From positions 62,001 through 126,000 of the forward strand of contig JAFXOY010000065.1 of the NCBI GenBank assembly GCA_017528375.1: 64,000 bases of DNA, given 5' to 3'. Each line of letters starts with the position of its first letter. Position 1 is the first letter of the stretch. The notes beneath the pieces are model-generated. The model searched no databases. It saw only the letters and a list, made by a program, of their open reading frames with translations, and was not told the origin of the DNA. This DNA is from Clostridia bacterium. GTDB taxonomy: Bacteria > Bacillota > Clostridia > TANB77 > CAG-508. This document shows, piece by piece, positions 55,327 through 63,823 of the stretch. The position numbers and the translations under genes are program-made.

Positions 55327-55590
55327 ATGGATTTAAATTCTATTATTATTTATTTGGCTTGTTTGATTGTTATTTTTATAGTTGGAAAGATATTTTACGT
55401 ACCTCTGAAGCATATAATAAAACTGCTTATTAATTCAATCTTAGGAGGATTACTAATATACATAGTAAACATGGTCGGTGTATCTTTTAATTTTCATATT
55501 GGTTTAAATGTTGGAACTGCTATTTTCACAGGAATACTTGGAGTACCTGGAGTAGTAGTGCTTGTGTTAGTTAAGTTGTTAATAGGATAA
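55327..55590 (+). CDS. bofA: Pro-sigma-K processing inhibitor BofA
   Basis: An 87-residue membrane protein with two hydrophobic helices and the conserved C-terminal pattern NVGTAIFTGILGVPGVVVLVL. In Bacillus BofA holds the SpoIVFB protease inactive in the outer forespore membrane until SpoIVB cuts SpoIVFA. This window thus encodes both BofA and a (frameshifted) SpoIVB, two parts of the same checkpoint. ATG follows AGGTGGAG. Confidence 0.93.
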   Translation: MDLNSIIIYLACLIVIFIVGKIFYVPLKHIIKLLINSILGGLLIYIVNMVGVSFNFHIGLNVGTAIFTGILGVPGVVVLVLVKLLIG

Positions 55591-55603
55591 AGGGCGAAGA
55601 ATG

Positions 55604-55893
55604 GGGACGGTTCAAAAAATGCGAAAATGACGGATAGATAGGGCGAACCTTGTCGAAAAAAGCATTGAGGAGCAATATATTAAATTCCGCAGGCTTACTG
55701 ACTCGTACTTGACAAAAGGCAAAAAAATTTGAGTAATTTGAAAGGTATAAATTTTTTCGCTTTTTTTGCATCTTTTGCCAATCTCGCCAAACTGCGCGCT
55801 CTGTGCTACATTTTAATATATTGCTCCTCAATGCTTTTTTCGACAAGGTTCGCCCTATCTATCCGTCATTTTCGCATTTTTTGAATCGTTCCC
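55604..55893. repeat. Large inverted repeat (290 bp) between bofA and glmS
   Basis: Arms of about 81 bp (55604-55684 and 55812-55893) match almost perfectly; only the outermost GGGACGG versus GGGAACG differ. The 127-base centre contains a further pair (GGCAAAA with TTTTGCC). It starts 13 bases after the bofA stop and ends 9 bases before the glmS stop on the other strand. The ends carry the GGGGACGG signature of the shorter palindromes. Confidence 0.9.
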
Positions 55894-55902
55894 AAATGTG
55901 TC

Positions 55903-57783
55903 TTATTCAACTGTAACTGATTTAGCTAAATTTCTAGGTTTATCAACATCTAAGCCTTTATTTTTGGAAATATAATAAGCTAAAAGCTGTAAAGGAACAA
56001 CTGATAATATAGGTGAAATAAGTGGGCATACTTCAGGTATTTCAATTACATAATCGAATTCATGACCCTCTAAGTCTTGATTTGTAACTACCATTGTTTT
56101 TGCACCTCTTGTTATTACTTCTTGAATATTGCTAATAGATTTTTTTGCAAGTGATGGATCCGTTAAAATACTTATAACATTAATTCCATTTTCAATTAAA
56201 GCAATTGGACCATGTTTCAATTCTCCAGATGCATATGCTTCAGAGTGAATATAAGATATTTCTTTCAATTTTAAAGAACCTTCTCTTGCAACGGTTTCGT
56301 CTATTCCTCTTCCTAAGAAAAATACATCTTTTTCTTTAAAAGCTTCATCTGCAAATTGTTTTATTATATCAGTATTCTCTAAAATATTATTTAATTTTTT
56401 AGGTAATGATAATATATCTTTTTTCAAATTGTCTAATGTAATAGTTCCACCATCAGAGTTAATTGTTATTTCTGAATTACCAAATCCTAAAATTTCTGCA
56501 AAGTGTATAGCCAAAACTGCAAATAATACAACTTGAGAAGTATATGCTTTAGTTGAGGCAACAGCAATTTCTGGCCCAGCATGTGTATAAATTGTATAAT
56601 CTGCTTCTCTAGTAATAGAGCTTCCGATAACATTTGAAATTGCAAGAGTTTTAGCTCCTTTTGCTTTTGATAGTTTCAAAGCTGTAATTGTATCTGCTGT
56701 TTCACCAGATTGACTTACGTAAATACATAAAGTTTTGTCATCAATAATTGGATCTCTATATCTAAATTCAGAGGCTATATCAACTTCTGTTGGTATTTTG
56801 CATAATTTTTCTAATAATACTTTTCCAACAAGCCCAGCATGCATAGCTGTACCACATGCTACTATGAATATTTTATTTACATTTTTTAAATAATCAGCAG
56901 AAATATCTAAATCATCAAAATTGCATGGTTCATTTAGTTTTAATCTTGATCCAATGGTTTCTCTGATAGAATTTGGTTGTTCAAAAATTTCTTTCAACAT
57001 ATAATCTTCATAACCATTTTTTTCTGCAGCAGATGCATCCCATTCAATATTTTTAATTTCTTTATTATAGGTATCTAAATTATTATTATAAAATGTAATA
57101 GAATCTTTAGTGATGACTGCTAGTTCATTATCATCTAGTAGATAAAAATCACGAGTGTAAGTTAATAATGCTGGTATATCAGATGCAACAAAGTTTTCTC
57201 CATTAGATGTACCAATAACAAGTGGACTATCTTTTCTTGCAACAATTATTGTTTCAGGAATAAGAGGGGAGATAACTTCAATTGCATAACTTCCTTTTAA
57301 ATCTTTTGTTGCAGAAGAAACAGCTTCTAGTATTTTTTCATTATTTTCTTTTGAACTATCATTTAATTTTGTAAAATAATAATTAATTAAATTTGGTATA
57401 ACTTCGGTATCTGTTTGAGAATAAAAAGTATATCCATTTTCTGTTAAAAATGCTCTTAATTCATTATAATTTTCAATAATTCCATTATGAACAACAGCAA
57501 ATGTTTTACTGTTATCAAAATGTGGATGAGAGTTCTCTTTTGAAGGCTTTCCGTGAGTAGCCCATCTTGTATGAGCAATTCCATATGTTCCTTCAAGTTT
57601 ATCGTATCCATCTAAATTTAAAATGTTTTTAACTCTTCCTTTATCTTTTAGTATTTTGATTTCATTGTTTTCCAATGTGGCAATTCCAGCTGAATCGTAA
57701 CCTCTGTATTCTAAGGCTAATAATCCGTCTATTAGAATGCTATTTGCTTTTTTATTTCCTACGTATCCTATAATTCCACACAT
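55903..57783 (-). CDS. glmS: Glutamine--fructose-6-phosphate aminotransferase
   Basis: GlmS makes glucosamine-6-phosphate, the first step toward UDP-GlcNAc and peptidoglycan. It has 626 residues: an N-terminal amidotransferase domain starting MCGIIGYVGNKKA (Cys2), with LLALEYRGYDSAGIA and HTRWATHGKP, and two SIS isomerase domains with VACGTAMHAG, VSQSGETADT and AYASGELKHGPIALIE, ending KPRNLAKSVTVE. It is about 20 residues longer than usual. The ATG follows TTAGGAGG. Its mRNA leader contains a glmS ribozyme, so expression falls when GlcN6P is plentiful. Confidence 0.98.
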   Translation of the reverse strand: MCGIIGYVGNKKANSILIDGLLALEYRGYDSAGIATLENNEIKILKDKGRVKNILNLDGYDKLEGTYGIAHTRWATHGKPSKENSHPHFDNSKTFAVVHNGIIENYNELRAFLTENGYTFYSQTDTEVIPNLINYYFTKLNDSSKENNEKILEAVSSATKDLKGSYAIEVISPLIPETIIVARKDSPLVIGTSNGENFVASDIPALLTYTRDFYLLDDNELAVITKDSITFYNNNLDTYNKEIKNIEWDASAAEKNGYEDYMLKEIFEQPNSIRETIGSRLKLNEPCNFDDLDISADYLKNVNKIFIVACGTAMHAGLVGKVLLEKLCKIPTEVDIASEFRYRDPIIDDKTLCIYVSQSGETADTITALKLSKAKGAKTLAISNVIGSSITREADYTIYTHAGPEIAVASTKAYTSQVVLFAVLAIHFAEILGFGNSEITINSDGGTITLDNLKKDILSLPKKLNNILENTDIIKQFADEAFKEKDVFFLGRGIDETVAREGSLKLKEISYIHSEAYASGELKHGPIALIENGINVISILTDPSLAKKSISNIQEVITRGAKTMVVTNQDLEGHEFDYVIEIPEVCPLISPILSVVPLQLLAYYISKNKGLDVDKPRNLAKSVTVE

Positions 57784-57904
57784 AAAAAAATCCTCCTAAA
57801 ATTAATTTCTTAATTATAAAAGGTACAGAAAAATGATTATTTATAAAAATTTTGCAACATAAATAAACTTACATAATAGCATTTTTGTTTTAGTATTTCT
57901 ACTA

Positions 57905-58020
57905 GTCTTTGTATGCTATTTTTGACAGTAAGTATGCCATAGGATCATCCGCCGAGTCTTTCGATAAATCCTATCCTCGTCAACAAACTGCAAGTTTACA
58001 ACAATTTGTCCTGGCGCTGT
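57905..58020 (-). promoter_or_regulatory. glmS ribozyme (GlcN6P-activated self-cleaving riboswitch)
   Basis: Reading the minus strand, AATTACA is followed by GCGCCAGGAC, then GTTGACGAGGATAGGATTTA, TCGAAAGACTCGGCGGATGA and TCCTATGG. These are the conserved core elements of the glmS ribozyme: the cleavage site before GCGCC, the GACGAGG segment and TCGGCGGATG. Cleavage would fall between 58018 and 58017. It lies about 120 bases upstream of the glmS start, its known position. GlcN6P acts as the cofactor and the cut mRNA is degraded by RNase J. Confidence 0.95.
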
Positions 58021-58101
58021 AATTAAACCTTTTAACTCCTTTCTTGTAAAATTTTGTAACTTTTATAATTATAATATTATATTATAATAAGTGGGAAAAT
58101 T

Positions 58102-58107
58102 GTGCAA
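58102..58107 (-). promoter_or_regulatory. -35 box of the probable glmS promoter
   Basis: On the minus strand TTGCAC is followed after 15-20 bases by overlapping TATAAT/TAATAT sequences (58076-58087), so the -10 box cannot be fixed. Confidence 0.45.
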
Positions 58108-58195
58108 GATTTTGGTAACATAATTCTAATTTCTTGCAAAAACATAATATTTCTATTATAATATTTATAGTTAGTTATTTATGGAGGAATGGTAT

Positions 58196-58855
58196 ATGAA
58201 ATTAGTAGAATTAGAGTGTAAAAATTGTGGAGCAGCTTTAAAAGTAGAAGAGGGAAGTGACATTATAAATTGTCCATATTGTAATGCATCATATAAAATT
58301 GATGATGAAGTAAAACACGTTAAATATGATGATATGGAAAATTCAGGATATGAGTTTGAAAAGGGAAGAATTAAAGCTCAAAAAGAACATTTAGAAAATA
58401 ATAATGTAATGGATAAATCAAAAACTTTTATGGTATTTATCCCATTTGTTGTGGTTTTTATAATTAGTTTGATAGCGTTTGTTGGAATTAGGAGTGCAGG
58501 TAGAAAAGAATTTGAAAAAGCTTCAGATAGTATAACAAGTGTTAATACAGAAGAGTCTAAGAAAGAAGATGAAGAACAAAAGAAAAGAGAATTAGAAACT
58601 AAAGCAAGAGTTTTTAATATGGGATATTCAAATGGAAGACAGGCAACAGTACATATTGAAAGAATGCTAAATAGTATTATTACAAATAACAGATCAAATA
58701 AAGAAAGAATAGTAACTGTTAAATTTAAAGATATAGAAACACAAGATTCTGAACAAATTCTTGAAATTGAAAAACAACTAGAAGAATTTGGATACTACGA
58801 CGTTCTTTTAGACTATGATAAAGATGGATTCATGAATGTTATGACAATAAAATAG
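58196..58855 (+). CDS. Zinc-ribbon membrane protein of unknown function
   Basis: A 219-residue protein. The N-terminal zinc ribbon has two CxxC pairs (LECKNCGAAL and INCPYCNASY). One membrane helix (about residues 78-100, FMVFIPFVVVFIISLIAFVG) follows, then a charged coiled-coil stretch and a C-terminal domain (FNMGYSNGRQATVHIERMLN). I choose ATG 58196 because GGAGG at 58183-58187 is 8 bases away; the ATG at 58181 overlaps that site. It is followed by uvrC after 11 bases. Function unknown. Confidence 0.8.
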   Translation: MKLVELECKNCGAALKVEEGSDIINCPYCNASYKIDDEVKHVKYDDMENSGYEFEKGRIKAQKEHLENNNVMDKSKTFMVFIPFVVVFIISLIAFVGIRSAGRKEFEKASDSITSVNTEESKKEDEEQKKRELETKARVFNMGYSNGRQATVHIERMLNSIITNNRSNKERIVTVKFKDIETQDSEQILEIEKQLEEFGYYDVLLDYDKDGFMNVMTIK

Positions 58856-58866
58856 GGAGAAAAATA

Positions 58867-60663
58867 ATGTTTGATATAGAAGCAGAACTAAAAAAATTGC
58901 CATCTAAACCAGGTGTATATATTATGCATGACAAGGATGATAAAATAATCTATGTCGGCAAAGCAATCTCACTAAAAAATAGAGTTAGGCAATATTTTAG
59001 AAAAAATAATAAAACAAAAAGAATAGAAAATATGGTTTCATTAATAGACCATTTTGAATATATAGTTACAGACAATGAGGCAGAGGCTTTAATATTGGAA
59101 TGCAATCTAATAAAAAAGAATATGCCTAAATTTAACGTGCTTCTAAAAGATGATAAAACATATCCATATATTAAAGTAAATGTTCAAGCAGACTATCCGG
59201 ATGTTTATGTTACAAGAAGAATATTAAATGACGGAGCTAAATATTTTGGACCATACGCAAATAGTGGTGCTGCTAAAGAAATGGTGGATTTTATAAAAGA
59301 AAAGTTTAAAATCAGACAGTGTAGAAGTTTTAAATATAAAGATAGACCATGTTTGAATTATCAAATAAAAAAGTGTTTTGCACCATGTATGGGATATATA
59401 AGTAAAGAAGATTATAGAAAACAAATAAATGAAATTATCAACATTTTAGAAGGGAAAATAGATAAATTAGTAAAAGATTTAGAAAATGAAATGCAAGATG
59501 CATCTAGAAAAATGGATTTTGAAAAAGCAGCATATATTCGTGATAAAATTATAGCTGTGCAGAGAATTTCAGCAAAACAAAAAGTTTCAAATATTAATGA
59601 AAATGATATTGATGTTATAGGAATTGCAAGAAATGACTTTGAAATATGTATAGAGGTATTTTTTGTTAGAAATAGCAAGATGATTGGCAGGGAGCATTAT
59701 TTTTATAAAGAGTTGCTAGATGAATCAAATAGCGATATTATTTTAGATTTTATAAAGCAATATTATATAGGCAGGGAAATTTTACCAAGCAAAATTATGT
59801 GTAAATATGATATCGAAGATAAAGATTTAATAGAACTATTATTAACTCAACAGGCAAATAAAAAAGTAGAAATAAAAACTCCTCAAAAAGGTGAAAAATT
59901 GCGCTTAGTTGAAATGGCAGAAAATAATGCAAAAATTACTTTGGATAATAAAGAATTAGATAGTTATAGTGTAGTTAATGAAATCAAAGAGGTACTAGGC
60001 TTAGATAAAGTTCCAAGGAAAATTGAAACATTTGATATTTCAAACATTTCAGGAGAATTTATGGTAGCTGGAATGAGTGTTATGTTAGATGGTATTATTA
60101 GAAAGAAAATGGCTAGACGTTTTAAAATAAAAACTGTTTTTGGGCAAGATGACCCTAGATGTATGAACGAAGTTATTACTAGAAGATTGAAGCAATCAAT
60201 TGAGAATCCAGAAGGTGGATTTGGTAAATTACCAGATTTAATTTTTGTTGATGGTGGTATTACTCAAATTCATGCAGCACAGCAGGCAGTAAGTAGCTTG
60301 GGATTAAGTAATCAAATATTAGTATATGGAATGGTTAAAAATGATAAGCATCAAACAAGAGCTTTAATTAATGATCAAAAACATGAATATGAAATATCAG
60401 AAAAATTGAAAAATACAATCACATTATTCCAAGATTCTGTTCATGATACAGCGATTGGATATCATAGAAAATTAAGAGATGCTGCTATTACAAAGTCTAT
60501 TTTAGATGATATAAAGGGAGTTGGAACAATGAAAAAAGCAATGTTATTGAAAAAATTTGGAAGCGTTGAAAATATTGCAAAAGCTGATGTAGAGGAAATA
60601 GCAAGTATTAAAGGAATAAATGAAGAATTGGCTAAATTAATAAAAACAAGTTTGAATAAATAA
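58867..60663 (+). CDS. uvrC: Excinuclease ABC subunit C
   Basis: UvrC makes both incisions in nucleotide excision repair. It has 598 residues: a GIY-YIG nuclease domain at the start (SKPGVYIMHDKDDKIIYVGK), a cysteine cluster (CRSFKYKDRPCLNYQIKKC), a UVR domain binding UvrB (about 195-235), the RNase H-like nuclease with FDISNISGEFMVAGMSVM, and C-terminal helix-hairpin-helix units. ATG follows GGGAG. uvrA and uvrB are not in the window. Confidence 0.98.
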   Translation: MFDIEAELKKLPSKPGVYIMHDKDDKIIYVGKAISLKNRVRQYFRKNNKTKRIENMVSLIDHFEYIVTDNEAEALILECNLIKKNMPKFNVLLKDDKTYPYIKVNVQADYPDVYVTRRILNDGAKYFGPYANSGAAKEMVDFIKEKFKIRQCRSFKYKDRPCLNYQIKKCFAPCMGYISKEDYRKQINEIINILEGKIDKLVKDLENEMQDASRKMDFEKAAYIRDKIIAVQRISAKQKVSNINENDIDVIGIARNDFEICIEVFFVRNSKMIGREHYFYKELLDESNSDIILDFIKQYYIGREILPSKIMCKYDIEDKDLIELLLTQQANKKVEIKTPQKGEKLRLVEMAENNAKITLDNKELDSYSVVNEIKEVLGLDKVPRKIETFDISNISGEFMVAGMSVMLDGIIRKKMARRFKIKTVFGQDDPRCMNEVITRRLKQSIENPEGGFGKLPDLIFVDGGITQIHAAQQAVSSLGLSNQILVYGMVKNDKHQTRALINDQKHEYEISEKLKNTITLFQDSVHDTAIGYHRKLRDAAITKSILDDIKGVGTMKKAMLLKKFGSVENIAKADVEEIASIKGINEELAKLIKTSLNK

Positions 60664-60690
60664 AAAGAGCTCCAGTAATGGAGCTCTTTT
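60663..60690. terminator. Bidirectional terminator
   Basis: AAAAGAGCTCCA-GTAA-TGGAGCTCTTTT, a perfect stem with A and T runs on both sides, between uvrC and the convergent small gene. Confidence 0.85.
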
Positions 60691-60702
60691 GGATTGGTTA
60701 GA

Positions 60703-60936
60703 TTAAGGAATAATATTTGAAATTGTTGAGGTTGTGTAAGTGAATTTTCCTAACCCTGTTTGAGGTGATAACGTAAGTGGGTTTAGTAGGTATCCCTTTA
60801 TAGTTAGATGTTCACCAACCATAAGATTTAATAAGTCGGTTACAACTAACTCTCTTGGAGTTCCATTAACCCGAAATTGTTTGGCGTCGTCAACGTAAAA
60901 ATCATACTTTCGGCCAGCCTTTGTAATTACGGTCAT
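60703..60936 (-). CDS. Small protein of unknown function (77 aa)
   Basis: A 77-residue soluble, mostly beta protein (starts MTVITKAGRKYDFYVDDAKQ). ATG 60936 lies 8 bases after TAGGAGG; the upstream in-frame TTG is too close. A near-consensus promoter precedes it and a bidirectional terminator follows. Its DNA is richer in G+C than the neighbours. I recognise no family. Like the 70-residue gene at 19214 it stands alone on the minus strand. Confidence 0.65.
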   Translation of the reverse strand: MTVITKAGRKYDFYVDDAKQFRVNGTPRELVVTDLLNLMVGEHLTIKGYLLNPLTLSPQTGLGKFTYTTSTISNIIP

Positions 60937-60966
60937 GCCCAATCCCTCCTAAAATTAATTGAGTAA

Positions 60967-60995
60967 ATTATATCATATTATGTAAAATAATTCAA
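60967..60995 (-). promoter_or_regulatory. Promoter of the 77-residue gene
   Basis: On the minus strand, TTGAAT and consensus TATAAT are 17 bases apart. Confidence 0.7.
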
Positions 60996-61009
60996 GTTTT
61001 TAATATAAG

Positions 61010-61038
61010 TGGAAATAATTTGAAAAATATGATATAAT
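61010..61038 (+). promoter_or_regulatory. Possible promoter of the small peptide and methyltransferase genes
   Basis: TGGAAA and consensus TATAAT are 17 bases apart. Confidence 0.45.
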
Positions 61039-61155
61039 TTAACATATCTTATCAGAAAAACATTTTTTATAGGAAAATAAGAAAATGAAAATATTTCATA
61101 ATACTTAAAATACAAGCATATAATCATAATAGTAGTATTTTTAGGAGGAGTTATT

Positions 61156-61269
61156 ATGGAATATACAGATGATAAGTATTTTAAACTTGTAATGATTATA
61201 AGTATAGTTGTTTTAACTATAGATTTTTTCATGGTGAAGCAATTTATAGATATAGTAAATTTATTATAA
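61156..61269 (+). CDS. 37-residue single-helix membrane peptide
   Basis: ATG follows TTAGGAGGAG. The product MEYTDDKYFKLVMIISIVVL has an acidic N-terminus and one hydrophobic helix. It ends 14 bases before the methyltransferase and may be cotranscribed with it. No family recognised. Confidence 0.5.
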   Translation: MEYTDDKYFKLVMIISIVVLTIDFFMVKQFIDIVNLL

Positions 61270-61283
61270 AGGAATGGTAAAAA

Positions 61284-62141
61284 ATGAAGGTAGCAGATAA
61301 TTGGAAAGATTATGAAATAATTGATATGGCAAATGGAGAGAAACTTGAAAGATGGAAAGATGTTATTCTAGTTCGTCCTGATCCACAAATTATCTGGAAG
61401 GACAAGTCTTTTCCAGAAAAATGGAATAAAATAAATGCTCGTTATAACCGTAGTAATACAGGTGGCGGAGCTTGGGAATACAACAAGAAAATGCCATCAG
61501 CATGGGAAATAAAATACAAAAATCTTACATTCAACATTAAACCAATGGGATTTAAACACACCGGATTATTTCCTGAACAAGCAGTTAACTGGGATTGGAT
61601 GATCAATAAAATTAAAGAATCAAAAAGAGAAATTAAAGTGTTAAACTTATTTGCATACACTGGAGGAGCTACAGTTGCTTGTTTATCAGCTGGTGCATCA
61701 GTATGTCATGTTGATAGTTCAAAAGGAATGGTAGCATGGGCAAAAGAAAATGTTATTTCATCAGGTTTACAAGACAGACCAGTTAGATACATAATAGATG
61801 ATGTTGTTAAGTTTGTTAATAGAGAAATACGTAGAGGAAACAAATATGACGCAATAATAATGGATCCGCCATCATATGGAAGAGGCGCAAACGGAGAGGT
61901 TTGGAAATTTGAAGAAAACATATCAGATTTAGTGGAATTATGCACAAAAGTACTATCAGATGATCCACTATTTTTCTTAATAAATTCATATACTACAGGA
62001 ATATCAAGTATAGTTTTAGAGAATATATTAAAGCTAAATATCAAGAACAAGGGAACATTTAGTAATGGAGAAATCGGCTTACCAATGACTAACTCAAAAT
62101 TGATTTTACCTTGTGGAATATATGGGAGATGGGAAAGATAA
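61284..62141 (+). CDS. Class I SAM-dependent methyltransferase (RlmI-like)
   Basis: A 285-residue methyltransferase. VLNLFAYTGGATVACLSAGA is the SAM-binding motif, DSSKGMVAWAKEN the adjacent acidic loop, and IIMDPPSYGRG the DPPSYG catalytic motif typical of 23S rRNA cytosine-C5 methyltransferases such as RlmI. The PUA domain of full RlmI is absent. It overlaps the RluA gene start (TAATG), which supports an RNA-modification role. Confidence 0.88.
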   Translation: MKVADNWKDYEIIDMANGEKLERWKDVILVRPDPQIIWKDKSFPEKWNKINARYNRSNTGGGAWEYNKKMPSAWEIKYKNLTFNIKPMGFKHTGLFPEQAVNWDWMINKIKESKREIKVLNLFAYTGGATVACLSAGASVCHVDSSKGMVAWAKENVISSGLQDRPVRYIIDDVVKFVNREIRRGNKYDAIIMDPPSYGRGANGEVWKFEENISDLVELCTKVLSDDPLFFLINSYTTGISSIVLENILKLNIKNKGTFSNGEIGLPMTNSKLILPCGIYGRWER

Positions 62142-62830
62142 TGCAGAAGTTAAATGTTTTATATGAAGATAATCACGTAATTGTAGTAGAAAAAATAGTA
62201 AATATCCCATCACAAGGTGATAAAACAGGTGATATTGATATGCTTTCTATTATAAAAGATTATTTGAAGGAAAAATATAATAAGCCTGGAAATGTGTATT
62301 TAGGACTAGTTCACAGATTGGATAGACCTGTTGGAGGAGTAATGGTTTTTGCCAAAACTTCTAAAGCGGCAGCAAGGCTAAGTGAACAAGTTAGAGTTAA
62401 AGAATTTGAAAAGAAGTATTTGGTAGTTGTTAATGGTAAAGTTGAGCCATCAAAAGGTGAGTTTGAAGATTATTTATTAAAAAATGAAAAGAAAAATATG
62501 AGTAGAGTTGTACCAGAAGGAACAAAAAACTCAAAATATGCTAATTTAGAATATGAAGTTTTAAAATATAATGAAGAAATAAATCTATCTGTAGTAAAGG
62601 TTCATCTTCATACGGGAAGACATCATCAAATTAGAGTACAATTTTCAAGCAGAGACCATAGTATTTATGGTGATCAAAAATATGGAGGAAGAGGGCATGG
62701 AAAGCAAATTGCTCTTTGGGCATACAGTTTAAGTTTCTTACATCCAGTTACTAAAGAAAGAATGGAGTTTAAGGTGTTACCAGAGATTAATGGAACATGG
62801 AAGATTTTAGAAGATATAAAAGGAATATAA
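62141..62830 (+). CDS. RluA-family pseudouridine synthase
   Basis: A 229-residue pseudouridine synthase. LVHRLDRPVGGVMVFAKT has the catalytic Asp61; LHTGRHHQIRVQFS and DQKYGG are the other RluA blocks. There is no S4 domain. Its target (rRNA or tRNA) cannot be read from sequence. ATG 62141 overlaps the methyltransferase stop; upstream in-frame starts lie inside that gene. Both enzymes probably act on RNA in one operon. Confidence 0.92.
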   Translation: MQKLNVLYEDNHVIVVEKIVNIPSQGDKTGDIDMLSIIKDYLKEKYNKPGNVYLGLVHRLDRPVGGVMVFAKTSKAAARLSEQVRVKEFEKKYLVVVNGKVEPSKGEFEDYLLKNEKKNMSRVVPEGTKNSKYANLEYEVLKYNEEINLSVVKVHLHTGRHHQIRVQFSSRDHSIYGDQKYGGRGHGKQIALWAYSLSFLHPVTKERMEFKVLPEINGTWKILEDIKGI

Positions 62831-62842
62831 TTCAATATATGT

Positions 62843-62882
62843 GGAATGAAAATTATTAATCAAATTTTCATTCCCTTTTTTT
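62843..62882 (+). terminator. Terminator after the RNA modification pair
   Basis: GGAATGAAAATT pairs with AATTTTCATTCC, followed by CTTTTTTT. Confidence 0.88.
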
Positions 62883-62958
62883 GCTCACTTGTGTAAGAAA
62901 TAAAAATAGTAACTTCGCTTGATTTATTATCAGGTTAGGGAGTGAGAGGTGAGCAAAA

Positions 62959-63591
62959 ATGATTGATAAGTTTTGTGATTACCTAACAAATAAAATTAGA
63001 AAAGAAATGCCTGATGTAGATGATGAAAGAGCAGAGGTTATAAAGTATGGGTTGCAATTAATGGTTGGAGAAATCCCTAAATTTTTTATAATGGCTGCAA
63101 TAGCATGGGCGTTAGGAATATTTAAATGGACAGTAGTATGCTTTGCATTAATGTTACCTTACAGAATGTATTCAGGTGGTTTTCATTTGAAAACACATAT
63201 TGGATGCATAATTGGAACGTCTTTAATGTATATAGGAAATGCATTTGTTAGTCAACTATTTGCTATTCCTATAAAATATAAAATTTTATATGGGATTGTA
63301 TTGTGGATTTTTGCAATAATTATGATTTATTTATATGCTCCTGCAGATACTGAGAATGTTCCTGTTATTTCTAAAAAAGAAAGGAATAAAAGAAAAATTG
63401 TTTCTTATATAATTATGTCAGTAATGATTATTGTTGGAATTTTTATATCTAATAATATTATTTCTAATATGTTATTAATTGGTGTGTTACTACAAACTGT
63501 TTCTATTACAAGAATTGCATATAGATTAACTAATAATAAATATGGTTATGAAGAATATTGGAAAAGTAATGATAATGTTTCAGTTAATTAA
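62959..63591 (+). CDS. agrB: AgrB-type peptide-processing membrane endopeptidase
   Basis: AgrB cleaves AgrD and forms its thiolactone. It has 210 residues, with several membrane helices from about residue 35 to 200. The motif RMYSGGFHLKTHIGC contains the catalytic His76 and Cys83, with the same seven-residue spacing as His77/Cys84 in Staphylococcus aureus. ATG lies after AGAGGTGAG. agrD follows after 65 bases, with a hairpin between. Confidence 0.95.
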   Translation: MIDKFCDYLTNKIRKEMPDVDDERAEVIKYGLQLMVGEIPKFFIMAAIAWALGIFKWTVVCFALMLPYRMYSGGFHLKTHIGCIIGTSLMYIGNAFVSQLFAIPIKYKILYGIVLWIFAIIMIYLYAPADTENVPVISKKERNKRKIVSYIIMSVMIIVGIFISNNIISNMLLIGVLLQTVSITRIAYRLTNNKYGYEEYWKSNDNVSVN

Positions 63592-63619
63592 AACATCATA
63601 GACCGGTAATGATGTTTTT
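63590..63619 (+). terminator. Hairpin between agrB and agrD
   Basis: AAAACATCAT pairs with ATGATGTTTT around a 9-base loop. It is a weak terminator-like stem that could set the agrB to agrD ratio or stabilise a processed mRNA. Confidence 0.55.
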
Positions 63620-63656
63620 AGTTAAATAAAAATAATTAATAAGAGGGGGAATTATT

Positions 63657-63776
63657 ATGTTAAAATTCTTATCTAAATTAGCTGAGAAATATGCTAAATC
63701 TACAAATAGTGCGTGTTTATGGTTTGGATTTTTTCATCAACCAAGTATGCCAAAAGCATTAATAAAAAAAGATTAG
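63657..63776 (+). CDS. agrD: AgrD cyclic lactone autoinducer precursor
   Basis: A 39-residue precursor, too short for most gene finders. An amphipathic leader MLKFLSKLAEKYAKST leads to NSACLWFGFF, then the charged recognition tail HQPSMPKALIKKD. The pattern closely resembles clostridial AgrD peptides with CLWF then HQP..PK.L. By that alignment Cys20 would form a thiolactone with Phe26. ATG follows AGAGGGGGAA. It lies directly after agrB. Confidence 0.9.
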   Translation: MLKFLSKLAEKYAKSTNSACLWFGFFHQPSMPKALIKKD

Positions 63777-63786
63777 TTTAAAATAT

Positions 63787-63823
63787 TAAAAAAATCCAGC
63801 TTTTTGTATGCTGGATTTTTTTA
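63787..63823. terminator. Bidirectional terminator between agrD and the kinase
   Basis: AAAAAAATCCAGC pairs with GCTGGATTTTTTT; it serves both converging transcripts and overlaps the kinase stop codon. Confidence 0.88.
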
